Shown: positions 51,760-59,939 of the stretch, piece after piece
Position numbering within the stretch: position 1 is the stretch's first letter
Layout of the letters: every line of letters begins with the position of its first letter
From: Clostridiales bacterium
GTDB lineage: Bacteria > Bacillota > Clostridia > Lachnospirales > Lachnospiraceae
NCBI GenBank assembly: GCA_021201535.1
Contig: JAJQEU010000126.1
Location: 1-64,000 of the forward strand
Length of the DNA stretch: 64,000 nucleotides
Direction: 5' to 3'
Notes under the pieces: model-generated
Told to the model about the DNA's origin: nothing
Seen by the model: the letters and a program-made list of their open reading frames with translations, nothing else
Database searches by the model: none
Translations under genes and position numbers: made by a program

Positions 51760-52800
51760 TTAATCTGTTACAGAAAAATTATAAATCGTTTTGGACTGGA
51801 ATGGCTCTTCCGGCGTCAGTATCACGGAGGGAAACTCCGGATGGCTGGTAGAGTTCGGGAAATGCTGCGTCTCGAGGCAGACACTTCCGCAGGCGGGATA
51901 GCAGCGCCCGTTTTTCCCGTGTGCCGCCGGGGAAGCGGCCGGCACATAGAGCTGCAGACCTGGCTGGTCGGTAAAGCAGGTCATGCGGATGCCGGATTCC
52001 GGAGAAGAAAGCACGGCTGCCTCGGTCAGACCCTTTCCGGTCAGGACAAAGTTATGGTCATAGGTCCTGGAATATTTCAGCTGATAATAGTCGGCGCGGA
52101 TATCCTGTCCGATGGGCTTTGCTTTTGTGAAATCCATCGGCGTACCGTCTACATCAACAAACTTTCCCGTGGGGAGGGCGTGCTCGTCGTTCTCGGTAAA
52201 CTGAGTTGCCTTAATCAGCAGCATGTGATCCAGAACTGTGTCGGAATCCTCGCCGTTTAAGTTAAAGTAAGTGTGGTTTGTGGTATTAAAGACTGTGTCT
52301 CTGTCGGTCGTCGCCTGATAGGAAATGCACAGCTCGTTGTCCTCGCTCCAGCTGTAAGTAACCGTCATGGACAGATTGCCGGGATACCCTTCCTCGCCGT
52401 CGGGGGATATCCGTGTAAACCGGACGGTGTTGCCGGAAATCTGGGAGTCCCAGTTGTAGTGGTGAAAACCGCGCAGACCGCCGTGCAGATGATTCGGGCC
52501 GTTGTTGACGGCGAGCCGGTATGTGACGTTGTTCAGCGTAAATATGCCATTTTCAATACGGTTCGCGTGCCGGCCCACCACGGCGCCGAAGCTGGCGGTG
52601 TCTTTTTCGTATTCTTCGAGAGTGTCGTATCCGAGACACACATCCCGGAGTTGTCCTTCCCGATCCGGCACGCAGATGTCAACAACCCTGCATCCATAGC
52701 TGGTGACGGTGACATACGCTCCCTCCGAATTCTTCATACAGTATAAATATGCAGCCTTTCCGTCGGAAGTGGATCCAAAGGGATGTTTTGTAATGCTCAT
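51760..52800 (-). CDS. galM: Aldose 1-epimerase (mutarotase)
   Basis: The 346-residue enzyme interconverts alpha and beta anomers of aldoses such as galactose or glucose. Typical sites are VVGRHANRIENGIF, NNGPNHLHGGLRGF (substrate-binding His), TTNHTYFNLNGE (catalytic His) and, toward the C-terminus, CLETQHFPNSTSHP (catalytic Glu). The length is normal. It starts with ATG behind AGGAGGATATG and stands alone, divergent from the Sua5 gene. It may serve general sugar use, including the arabinose route at the other end of the window. Confidence 0.92.
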   Translation of the reverse strand: MSITKHPFGSTSDGKAAYLYCMKNSEGAYVTVTSYGCRVVDICVPDREGQLRDVCLGYDTLEEYEKDTASFGAVVGRHANRIENGIFTLNNVTYRLAVNNGPNHLHGGLRGFHHYNWDSQISGNTVRFTRISPDGEEGYPGNLSMTVTYSWSEDNELCISYQATTDRDTVFNTTNHTYFNLNGEDSDTVLDHMLLIKATQFTENDEHALPTGKFVDVDGTPMDFTKAKPIGQDIRADYYQLKYSRTYDHNFVLTGKGLTEAAVLSSPESGIRMTCFTDQPGLQLYVPAASPAAHGKNGRCYPACGSVCLETQHFPNSTSHPEFPSVILTPEEPFQSKTIYNFSVTD

Positions 52801-52936
52801 GTTGCATATCCTCCTATATCATACGATGTCGTAAGTCTGCGATTCACCTGAGATCACAGTTCGCCGTTTTGTGCAGATCGATAAGTCGACATCTCATTTT
52901 CTCCAACAGTATACTTTAACTCATTTCCTTTGACAA

Positions 52937-52990
52937 GTAAAAAGTATAGAAAGTTCTGTTCAGGTAAAAAGTATGGAAAGTTCTGTTCAT
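52937..52990. repeat. 27-bp tandem duplication upstream of the Sua5 gene
   Basis: GTAAAAAGTAT(A/G)GAAAGTTCTGTTCA(G/T) is present twice in direct tandem with two mismatches. It lies directly upstream of a TATAAT hexamer (53007-53012), where a -35 element or activator site would be expected. Confidence 0.75.
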
Positions 52991-53019
52991 GGAGGCCAAT
53001 CTGTGTTATAATCCTCCCT

Positions 53020-54099
53020 ATGATTACCAGAATTGAGAAAATTAATCCACAGAATCCGGAAAAAGAGAAGATACAGAGTGCTGCAGACACTCTGAAAGAG
53101 GGAGGGCTTGTGGCTTTTCCCACGGAGACAGTGTATGGTCTGGGTGCGGATGCCCTCCGGCCGGAGGCGGCAAAGAAAATTTACACGGCGAAGGGACGTC
53201 CTTCCGACAATCCGCTGATCGTTCATATTGCGGATTTTGAGGCGCTTTTTCGGATTGTGAAGGAGATTCCTCCGCAGGCGCGGATCCTGGCGGATGCGTT
53301 CTGGCCGGGACCGCTGACGATGATTTTTCAGAAAAGTATGATCGTGCCGCATGAGACGACGGGTGGGCTGGACACGGTGGCTGTCCGGATGCCGGATCAT
53401 CCGGCGGCACTGGCTCTGATCCGGGAGAGCGGCGGATATATCGCGGCGCCGAGCGCAAATACCTCCGGCAGGCCGAGTCCCACGCTGGCAGAGCATGTGG
53501 CGGAGGATCTGTGTGGGAGGATTCCCATGATTCTGGATGGAGGAGCAGTCGGGATCGGTATCGAGTCCACCATTGTTGATCTGAGTTGTATGACGAAAAC
53601 GGCGGACGGCGAATGGGTTGCTGATGAGATTCCGATGGTTCTGCGTCCGGGATATATCACGAGGGAGATGCTGACGGAGGTGATCGGAGCGGTCGGCGAC
53701 GATCCCGGTCTGACTGACGCAAATGCACATCCGAAAGCACCGGGCATGAAATACCGGCATTACGCGCCGAAGGCGGAAATGATTATTTTTAACGGAAAGC
53801 GGGAGGATGTGATCCGGAGAATCAACGCCATAGCGGCGGAGAACGGTCAGAACGGCGAGAAAACGGGTGTGATCTGTACAGATGAGACAAAGGACGGTTA
53901 TCGTGCGGATTTTGTCAGATCCATCGGCAGCCGTGCGGACGAAGAGAGTATCGCGCGACATCTCTATGCGGCGCTGCGCGAGATGGATGCGCTCGGGGCG
54001 GACCGCATTTATTCGGAAAGCTTTTCGGCACTGCGGATTGGACATGCGGTCATGAACCGCCTGCTGAAAGCGGCAGGGCATCATGTGATGGAAGTATGA
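53020..54099 (+). CDS. tsaC: Threonylcarbamoyl-AMP synthase (Sua5/YwlC, long form)
   Basis: The 359-residue protein makes threonylcarbamoyl-AMP from threonine, bicarbonate and ATP for the t6A37 modification of ANN-decoding tRNAs. The YrdC/Sua5 core shows GGLVAFPTETVYGLGADAL, AKGRPSDNPLIVHI and APSANTSGRPSPT. A linker with PGMKYRHYAPKAEM leads to the C-terminal Sua5 domain. The ATG at 53020 matches the family N-terminus; the track ORF's extra 30 residues are unlikely. A TATAAT box ends only seven bases upstream and no ribosome binding site is visible, so the mRNA may be leaderless. An LMW-PTP homologue follows, an arrangement known from Bacillus (ywlC, ywlE). Confidence 0.93.
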   Translation: MITRIEKINPQNPEKEKIQSAADTLKEGGLVAFPTETVYGLGADALRPEAAKKIYTAKGRPSDNPLIVHIADFEALFRIVKEIPPQARILADAFWPGPLTMIFQKSMIVPHETTGGLDTVAVRMPDHPAALALIRESGGYIAAPSANTSGRPSPTLAEHVAEDLCGRIPMILDGGAVGIGIESTIVDLSCMTKTADGEWVADEIPMVLRPGYITREMLTEVIGAVGDDPGLTDANAHPKAPGMKYRHYAPKAEMIIFNGKREDVIRRINAIAAENGQNGEKTGVICTDETKDGYRADFVRSIGSRADEESIARHLYAALREMDALGADRIYSESFSALRIGHAVMNRLLKAAGHHVMEV

Positions 54100-54174
54100 T
54101 AAGAAGCAAAGTGCGGCTGTACATTTGGGGATATACGGCATGCCGCTTTCATATGTTGTTAGAAGGAGAAGAAT

Positions 54175-54642
54175 ATGATGTTTAAAAAAGTAATTTTTGT
54201 GGGACGGCGTGCGACCTGCAGGGAACCGATGGCGATGGCGCTTTTGCAGAGGGAGATGCCGTATGATCTTGTCGAGGTTTGTGCGAGAGGACTGGTGGTG
54301 CTGTTTGCGGAACCGATGAATCCGAAGGCAGAGGAAGTGCTGGCTTCAAACGGTATTTTTCTTCCGGACTACAGGGCGTGTCAGCTGGTGCCGGAGGACT
54401 TCTCCGAGGATACGCTTGTGGTCACGTTTCATCAGGAGATGAAGGAAAAGGTGATGGATATGGAAGGCGCGCAGAACATCGTCGTGCTGACGGATGTGAC
54501 CGGAGATGAACTGGAGATCATCGATCCGTACGGCGGCGAGTTGCTCCAGTATGAGATTTGCCTGGAAACACTGGGCAATTCGATTCGGAAGCTGGTACAA
54601 TGTCTCCAGAATGACATGAATGAATACTGTCCAGCTGTTTGA
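54175..54642 (+). CDS. LMW protein-tyrosine-phosphatase fold protein lacking the nucleophilic cysteine
   Basis: This 155-residue protein has the low-molecular-weight phosphatase fold and lies where YwlE-like arginine/tyrosine phosphatases follow Sua5 genes. The active loop, VCxGNTCRSPMAE in active enzymes, reads VGRRATCREPMAM here, so the first Cys, the nucleophile, is Gly, while the second Cys and Arg remain. The late general-acid segment IDPYGGELLQYEI keeps its Asp. It is probably a catalytically dead homologue that binds phosphoproteins or another ligand. It has a good AGAAGGAGAAG ribosome binding site 76 bases after tsaC. Confidence 0.75.
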   Translation: MMFKKVIFVGRRATCREPMAMALLQREMPYDLVEVCARGLVVLFAEPMNPKAEEVLASNGIFLPDYRACQLVPEDFSEDTLVVTFHQEMKEKVMDMEGAQNIVVLTDVTGDELEIIDPYGGELLQYEICLETLGNSIRKLVQCLQNDMNEYCPAV

Positions 54643-54705
54643 AACGCTGCCCCGGAATGTTCAACATGGATGGCAGCATCTATCTGAATCAGCTAAAATG
54701 TCTGT

Positions 54706-56682
54706 TTATTCATTCAGGCTTTCCAGTCCGAACAGCGCTGCGCCGAGTGCGCCGACAATCTCCGGCTGCTCATAGATATAGAGCGAGGCGCCGAGTTGTT
54801 CCTCCAGTACTTTTATCACGCCGGGATTTTTGGCTACGCCGCCGGTCATCATAAATTCTTTTTCGAGGCCGACCCGTTTTAACAGGGAGACGGCTTTCCC
54901 CGCGATCGCTTTATGGATTCCGTAGGCGATGTCCGCGGTTTCTTTGTTCTGAGCGATCAGGGAGATGACTTCCGACTCGGCAAAGACCGAGCACATGCTG
55001 CTGATCTCCACGTTTTCTTTTGACTGCAGGGAAAGCGGACCGAGTTCATCAATGCTGATCTCCAGCGTGCGCGCCATCATTTCCAGAAAACGGCCGGTCC
55101 CGGCGGCACATTTGTCATTCATGACAAAATCAATCACATCCCCGCGTTCGTTTAAACGGATGGCCTTGCTGTCCTGACCGCCGATGTCCAGAATGGTGCG
55201 GACGACGGGATTCAGAAAATGCGCGCCTTTGCCGTGGCAGCTGATCTCCGTCACGTTTTTGTCGGCAAAGGGAATGCTGACGCGGCCGTATCCCGTGGAT
55301 ACGATCAGGGTCAGGTCGTCGCGTTGCAGCTGTGCCCGGGACAGAATCTCCCGTAAAATCCTGTCGGCACTTTCGCCGCTCCTGGCTCCGGTGCGGATGA
55401 CCGCCCAGGAGATAATTTCACGTTTTTCGTTTATGATCACGGCATTTGTGGAGGTAGAACCGCTGTCGATTCCCATTATGTACATCGGGTGGCCTCCTTT
55501 TTTCTTGTTGTTATCATTCGTTTTTTTGCCGGATGATGCCTTTTCGGCGGATGACGCCGTTTGTGATATACCGCGTTCGGCATTCTTCTTTGCAGGATGT
55601 CCGGTGAAAGTCTGATCGGCCTGATCTTTTGTTATGTCATCCATGGACAGGCGGGGGATGCCGGGCTTTTCTCCGTCGAGGCAGATTTCGCAGGTTGTAT
55701 CAGCAGTATTCTCTGCGCAGGTCCGGTCGGTTGTATCAGCGGTTGTTTTGCGGAAACTGACACTGCTGTCGGCGAAGGAGTGTGCGTATGCCGGTTTCCC
55801 CTTTCGTGCCCGCAGAGATTCCAGAAAGGCTTCGACTCTGGTTAAAATCTGCCCGGTGCACTGTCTGGTGGCGTCAGTCTCCAGCTTTACGATGGGAAGC
55901 CCTGCGTTTTCTTTCATGTCGGCATATTCATAGGAGTAGATATCACAAAATTTTATCGTGTGGTAAATGATGCCGTCCAGATCGCCTGCAAGTCCGGATA
56001 AGCGTTGATTTCGGCCATCTGTCTGATGCATTCGCATGCACGGGAGCTGGTTCAGCAGGCTGTCCGCGTAGCTTTGCAGTACATGCTCCCCGTCTACCCG
56101 GTATTCCCGGCAGATGCCGGTACAGGTCAGGTCGAGGGTGATCTCCGCCCCGTGATCCGTGATCAGCTGTTTGACCCCGGAGCCGGGCCGGGCGCCCGCG
56201 AGACAGATTTTCAGGTCGCTCTCTTTCTTCTGGATCCTTCCCGTCTCGATGAGTTCCTTTTTCCGGAGCTGCATGTCGAACTCATGGTTACACCTTTTTG
56301 CAAGCCAGTCCGGATCGAATGATTTCCCGGAAAAAGCGGCATACTCCCGGATCAGCTGCTTCATCTGATTCGCATAGAGTGAGACGGTAAAGTCGTTTAC
56401 TTTCCGCGGCAGGTCAAAGCAGAAGAAAAACTTCTCCGGATGAAGGCGTCTCAGTGTGTCGAACAGCCGCCGGGAGCTGTCGCAGCAGCTGGTGAAGATC
56501 ATGCCCTCATAGCTGCGGTTTTCAAAATCCTCCAGAACCGCCTTTACAAAAGAGCACATATTCGGATGCATCAGCGTGTCCGCCTGCGTAAAATTTGTGA
56601 CATGCGGCTCCGTCAGGATTACTGTGTCGCCGAATGCCTCGATGATCTCGATCGGTGCGTATTTGCACATATACGTAATCAT
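54706..56682 (-). CDS. Fusion of a 2-hydroxyacyl-CoA dehydratase subunit-like domain with its ATPase activase
   Basis: The 658-residue ORF joins an N-terminal HgdB/BcrC-like domain (about 1-310, with FTSCCDSSRRLFDTL, RPGSGVKQL and TCTGICREY) to a C-terminal BcrA/BadF/HgdC-type activase (about 400-658: MGIDSGSTSTNAVI, LDIGGQDSKAI, CAAGTGRFLEMMA, SSMCSVFAESEV). Both cysteines that bind the activase Fe-S cluster are present. The activase transfers electrons, driven by ATP, to the dehydratase. The linker of about 90 residues is Thr/Ser/Lys-rich and unstructured. An internal AAAAGGAGG lies seven bases before ATG 55485, so a free activase of 259 residues may also be made. A second subunit is encoded upstream at 57295-58563. 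Confidence 0.85.
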   Translation of the reverse strand: MITYMCKYAPIEIIEAFGDTVILTEPHVTNFTQADTLMHPNMCSFVKAVLEDFENRSYEGMIFTSCCDSSRRLFDTLRRLHPEKFFFCFDLPRKVNDFTVSLYANQMKQLIREYAAFSGKSFDPDWLAKRCNHEFDMQLRKKELIETGRIQKKESDLKICLAGARPGSGVKQLITDHGAEITLDLTCTGICREYRVDGEHVLQSYADSLLNQLPCMRMHQTDGRNQRLSGLAGDLDGIIYHTIKFCDIYSYEYADMKENAGLPIVKLETDATRQCTGQILTRVEAFLESLRARKGKPAYAHSFADSSVSFRKTTADTTDRTCAENTADTTCEICLDGEKPGIPRLSMDDITKDQADQTFTGHPAKKNAERGISQTASSAEKASSGKKTNDNNKKKGGHPMYIMGIDSGSTSTNAVIINEKREIISWAVIRTGARSGESADRILREILSRAQLQRDDLTLIVSTGYGRVSIPFADKNVTEISCHGKGAHFLNPVVRTILDIGGQDSKAIRLNERGDVIDFVMNDKCAAGTGRFLEMMARTLEISIDELGPLSLQSKENVEISSMCSVFAESEVISLIAQNKETADIAYGIHKAIAGKAVSLLKRVGLEKEFMMTGGVAKNPGVIKVLEEQLGASLYIYEQPEIVGALGAALFGLESLNE

Positions 56683-56698
56683 AGATTTTCTCCGTATA

Positions 56699-56962
56699 TT
56701 ATTTTTCCTGATAATGTGAACCGCATTGATAAATTTCTATGCTGTTATCTTTTATTCGAAATACGATTCGGTTTTTCTTGTCGATTCGGACACTCCAGTA
56801 TCCGGCAAGGTTACCGGACAGAGCCTCCGGTTTTCCGGAACACCGGTATCCGTTTCGGTCTATATCCTGCAGTAATTGGTTGATTTTTTTCAAGGTCTTT
56901 TTGTCCTGGGTTTGCCAGTAAAGATAATCTTCCCATGCTTCGTCCTGCCACACTTTTCTCAT
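56699..56962 (-). CDS. yoeB: YoeB/Txe-type mRNA interferase toxin
   Basis: The 87-residue RelE-superfamily toxin shows WEDYLYWQTQDKKTLKKINQ, GKPEALSGNLAGYWSVRID, and the C-terminal SHYQEK. Residues equivalent to the YoeB catalytic Glu (in PEAL), Arg (in KKNRIV) and His-Tyr (SHY) are in place, so it should cleave mRNA on the ribosome when freed from its antitoxin. Its start overlaps the antitoxin gene by four bases. The pair sits between two dehydratase genes, ending 16 bases before the HgdB-activase start. Confidence 0.92.
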   Translation of the reverse strand: MRKVWQDEAWEDYLYWQTQDKKTLKKINQLLQDIDRNGYRCSGKPEALSGNLAGYWSVRIDKKNRIVFRIKDNSIEIYQCGSHYQEK

Positions 56963-57228
56963 TCATCTACCTCGATCAGTTCGTGTTCTTTCAGGATGGA
57001 TTTCCCTGTCTGAACATCCCGGATTCGGTTTTCCAGTAACGCGAGATTTTCTTCACTGTAAAACGGATCTATGGAAACGTCAAATGGGATGCGTTTTTCC
57101 CTTCCTACCTTTTTGGCAAAAATGGTAAATGCAGCACTCATGGAAAGCCCGAGTTCAGAACAAACCTGCTCCATACTTTTCTTTACATCTGAATCTAATT
57201 TAAAATTAACATTTACTGCCTGTGCCAT
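56959..57228 (-). CDS. relB: RelB/DinJ-type antitoxin
   Basis: The 89-residue antitoxin begins with a ribbon-helix-helix DNA-binding segment (NVNFKLDSDVKKSMEQVC, SELGLSMSAAFTIFAKKV), followed by a helical toxin-binding tail (SEENLALLENRIRDVQTGKS). It should neutralise the overlapping YoeB-type toxin and repress its own operon. The pair is AT-richer than the dehydratase genes on each side, which fits insertion of a mobile module. Confidence 0.9.
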   Translation of the reverse strand: MAQAVNVNFKLDSDVKKSMEQVCSELGLSMSAAFTIFAKKVGREKRIPFDVSIDPFYSEENLALLENRIRDVQTGKSILKEHELIEVDE

Positions 57229-57294
57229 GTCATGTAACCTCCTTTTTTATGAACAGTATATACTTCTGCAAAGAAAAAAGCAATAAAATTTATT

Positions 57295-58563
57295 TTAAAA
57301 TTCTTTATTTCTTATCATCTCAAGAAAGGCTTCAACGCGCGTTTTGATCTGTCCGTCGTGGCTGTTGCGGCGATCCATCCCGTCTCCGTCCAGTATGAGG
57401 AAGGGCATGCCGATCTCCTGCATTTTTCCCTTTAATATCATCGCGCCGCCGGCGGACTGTTTGCAGCCCCAGTGGCAGAAATTGATCACGCCGTCCGGCT
57501 GAAGTTCCCGCGCGACAGACTGAACCAGATCTGCTTTCCGCTCGTAGGAGCCGTTGTAGATGTTGCAGATCATTTTTCTTGCCAGTGCCTCCAGCGGATG
57601 GCCGGCGTCCAGCGGTTCTGTGTAGTCCAGGCTCAGATCGATGCCCTGAATCTGGTAATCAGGATTCAGGTTGAAATAAGATTTCAGGGTCTGCTGATAC
57701 CAGGGCAGCAGGTGGACCCAGAAGATATTCGTCCCGTGGAATTCGGGCGCGGCGGCCACCTCCGCCTCCATCTGCCGGTAAAAACGCAGAATCTCCGGTG
57801 TGCCGATGTTCAGATGGTTGGCGAACAGCAGGTACATCTGCAGGGTCAGCGTGCCGGGATATGCCTTCGTTCGCATCATTTTTAAGGTTCTGGCATAGCA
57901 GGCCTTGGATTCATTTTCTCTCTGCAGTGATTCTGTGAGCCTGCCGTAATCCAGTTTTTTGTGAAATGTCTGTTCCAGCTGTGCGATCAGTTCCCGAAGC
58001 TGTTCGACGACATATTGCTCTGCTTCCGGAGAATACTGTTCCGGAATGTCCAGGAGAACGGTCGGAACCTGATGACGGTTCGCCAGATGCCGGAATGTAC
58101 ATAAATTGCCGTCGCATATGACGGAGGTTGTCACAGCGAATGCGGCGGGCGGGATAATCCCGCTGTCGATGGCTCCGATAAAGTTCTTGTGGTAGGAGCA
58201 GAGCGTCGGCGCGATGCCCTCACTCTCTGCGAAATCCAGGAAATAGTCTTCCGTGCCCATCCCGGATAAAAAGGAGGACAGGCACTCGATGGAGAGCGTG
58301 TGTACATCAAAACACTGCAGAATTTCAACCGGCGCGAAGAGGTTGGCCCAGACGGTCCGCTTCGGATGGCGGAGGGCGCTCTGGACCTCGTCCACCGCAT
58401 AGTGGTTCAGATAACGCCAGGCGGCCGGAATGTCTTTGTTTGCAAGATGTCCCGAGCGGAACTTTTTCAGCATAAAACCGAGCTGTATGATGCGCAGGGC
58501 GGTGCGGGGGTGCTCCGGCGCGTATTTTTTTACGATATTTCCGTAGGCCTGGACAATGTTCAT
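57295..58563 (-). CDS. 2-hydroxyacyl-CoA dehydratase subunit (HgdB/BcrC-like)
   Basis: The 422-residue protein belongs to the 2-hydroxyglutaryl-CoA dehydratase D-component family: NLFAPVEILQCFDVHTLSIE, FTLCSYHKNF-type region, VICDGNLCTFRHLA, and the C-terminal CHWGCKQSAGGAMILK and FLILDGDGMDRRN. Its conserved cysteines (SY-H and CDGN, CHWGCK) suit a [4Fe-4S] site. With the fused HgdB-activase downstream it makes up a dehydratase-like pair, although the substrate (a 2-hydroxyacyl-CoA or a benzoyl-CoA-type thioester) is not evident. A toxin-antitoxin module now separates the two genes. Confidence 0.87.
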   Translation of the reverse strand: MNIVQAYGNIVKKYAPEHPRTALRIIQLGFMLKKFRSGHLANKDIPAAWRYLNHYAVDEVQSALRHPKRTVWANLFAPVEILQCFDVHTLSIECLSSFLSGMGTEDYFLDFAESEGIAPTLCSYHKNFIGAIDSGIIPPAAFAVTTSVICDGNLCTFRHLANRHQVPTVLLDIPEQYSPEAEQYVVEQLRELIAQLEQTFHKKLDYGRLTESLQRENESKACYARTLKMMRTKAYPGTLTLQMYLLFANHLNIGTPEILRFYRQMEAEVAAAPEFHGTNIFWVHLLPWYQQTLKSYFNLNPDYQIQGIDLSLDYTEPLDAGHPLEALARKMICNIYNGSYERKADLVQSVARELQPDGVINFCHWGCKQSAGGAMILKGKMQEIGMPFLILDGDGMDRRNSHDGQIKTRVEAFLEMIRNKEF

Positions 58564-58832
58564 GGTGAAATTCCCCGGGGTGTGATTTTTATATCTGCCG
58601 GCGCTCTGCGTCAGCAGATATGTTTGTTTGTCGCTTCATAGTTCTTCTCATTATAATGAAAGAAGTGAATCGGCGCAAGAGAATTTTTTTCCTGAACCTC
58701 TCATGCGGTTTTTGAAAAAGATTCATAAAAATTTTATTGGGATAAATCAACGGGTGTGTTATACTACTATCATTAAACAGACATATGATTCAGGTGTCAA
58801 AACCAATATGACAGATAGCAGGGGGTATATGA

Positions 58833-59792
58833 ATGAGCCCGCAGGATAAAGTTGAGAGAGTTTTAAAAGAGATACATGTGCTTTTTTCGAAAAGTCCCAC
58901 TTACGAGGGACAGCCTGACAAGATGATCATAGACCGCAAGGAGTTTCTGCAGCTCCTGGACCGCCTGAACAATGGCATATTTGATATGATGGAACAGTAT
59001 GAGCAGACGCGCCAGAGCCGCCAGAACGCGGAGCGCAGCTTCCGCAGGACGGGAAACGAGATCATTGAGAAGGCGAATGCCAGCGCGGATGATATCTATG
59101 CCGCATCCGTCATCTATACGGCGGACGCCATCGGCAGGATTCGCGAACTGATGGATGAGACGAACGATTCGATGAATGATCTGTTCCGCCGTTTCCGCAG
59201 GGAACTGCGGGAGGAGAAGGATCAGTTGAAGTCTCATGAGACGGAGCTGGAGGCGCAGCTCGCCGATCTCGCGGACACGAAGAAATATCTGGCTGTTCTG
59301 CAGGAGGTCAACCGCGAGCGCGAGCGGCAGAACCGCGATCCGGAGGCGGAGCGGGCGGCGGGCCGCTCCTATGCCCGGGGGACGTTTCATGTCGGGGCTC
59401 CGGCGGATGTCCGGGTGAACGGGGAATATTTAAAAAAGACGGGGCAGAGTGCGGAGGAACCCGTGAGCGAGAGCGCTTCCGTGCAGGCGGAGAAGCCGGA
59501 TATTAAGATCAATAAAAACGCGGCATATTTTAAGTGGAAGGAAGAACAGGAAAAGACGGAACCGAGAGCGGACGCGGAGGAGGATACTGCGGCGGACGGA
59601 CAGGGGAAACCGGAGTCGGATGAGGAGGCTTCGGAGGAACCCAATCCGGACTTCCCTGACGAGGAGGCGATCATGCGCGTGGTGCTGGAAGATGAGCTGG
59701 CGGCGGAGGCGGAGCGGGAGGGAGTATCTGTCCATGGGAAGCATGGCGCCGGCGGAATTCTTCGAACTCTTATATTTGGGAAAGATGAGTAA
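58833..59792 (+). CDS. Coiled-coil protein of unknown function
   Basis: The 319-residue cytoplasmic protein begins with a DivIVA/ATP-synthase-b-like helical region (about residues 15-175, with MIIDRKEFLQLLDRLNNGIF and NAERSFRRTGNEIIEKANAS) that is heptad-rich. Basic and Glu-rich regions follow (RFRRELREEKDQLKSHETEL), then a low-complexity acidic tail (about 215-290). The first segment resembles cell-division or septum-associated coiled-coil proteins of Clostridia, but I do not recognise a named family. The ATG has a GGGGGTATATGA site. A promoter and terminator for the next gene follow. Confidence 0.7.
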   Translation: MSPQDKVERVLKEIHVLFSKSPTYEGQPDKMIIDRKEFLQLLDRLNNGIFDMMEQYEQTRQSRQNAERSFRRTGNEIIEKANASADDIYAASVIYTADAIGRIRELMDETNDSMNDLFRRFRRELREEKDQLKSHETELEAQLADLADTKKYLAVLQEVNRERERQNRDPEAERAAGRSYARGTFHVGAPADVRVNGEYLKKTGQSAEEPVSESASVQAEKPDIKINKNAAYFKWKEEQEKTEPRADAEEDTAADGQGKPESDEEASEEPNPDFPDEEAIMRVVLEDELAAEAEREGVSVHGKHGAGGILRTLIFGKDE

Positions 59793-59815
59793 GGGAAAGA
59801 ATCGCGCGAAATGTC

Positions 59816-59898
59816 TTGATTTTTGTATCTTTCCTTATTATAATATAAAAAGCGGAAACCGATGGAGATGGAAGCCTTCATCGGTTCTTGTCTTTTTT
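59816..59898 (+). promoter_or_regulatory. Promoter followed at once by a terminator hairpin, leader of the hydratase gene
   Basis: TTGATT (59816-59821) and TATAAT (59839-59844) form a 17-base-spaced promoter with a transcription start near 59851. Six bases later AACCGATG (59857-59864) pairs with CATCGGTT (59879-59886), and CTTGTCTTTTTTT follows. The hairpin could end read-through from the coiled-coil gene, attenuate the hydratase transcript, or define a ~45-nt small RNA. Confidence 0.6.
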
Positions 59899-59939
59899 TG
59901 AGTTCGATTTTCATACTTAATATCAAGGAGGATATGGAC

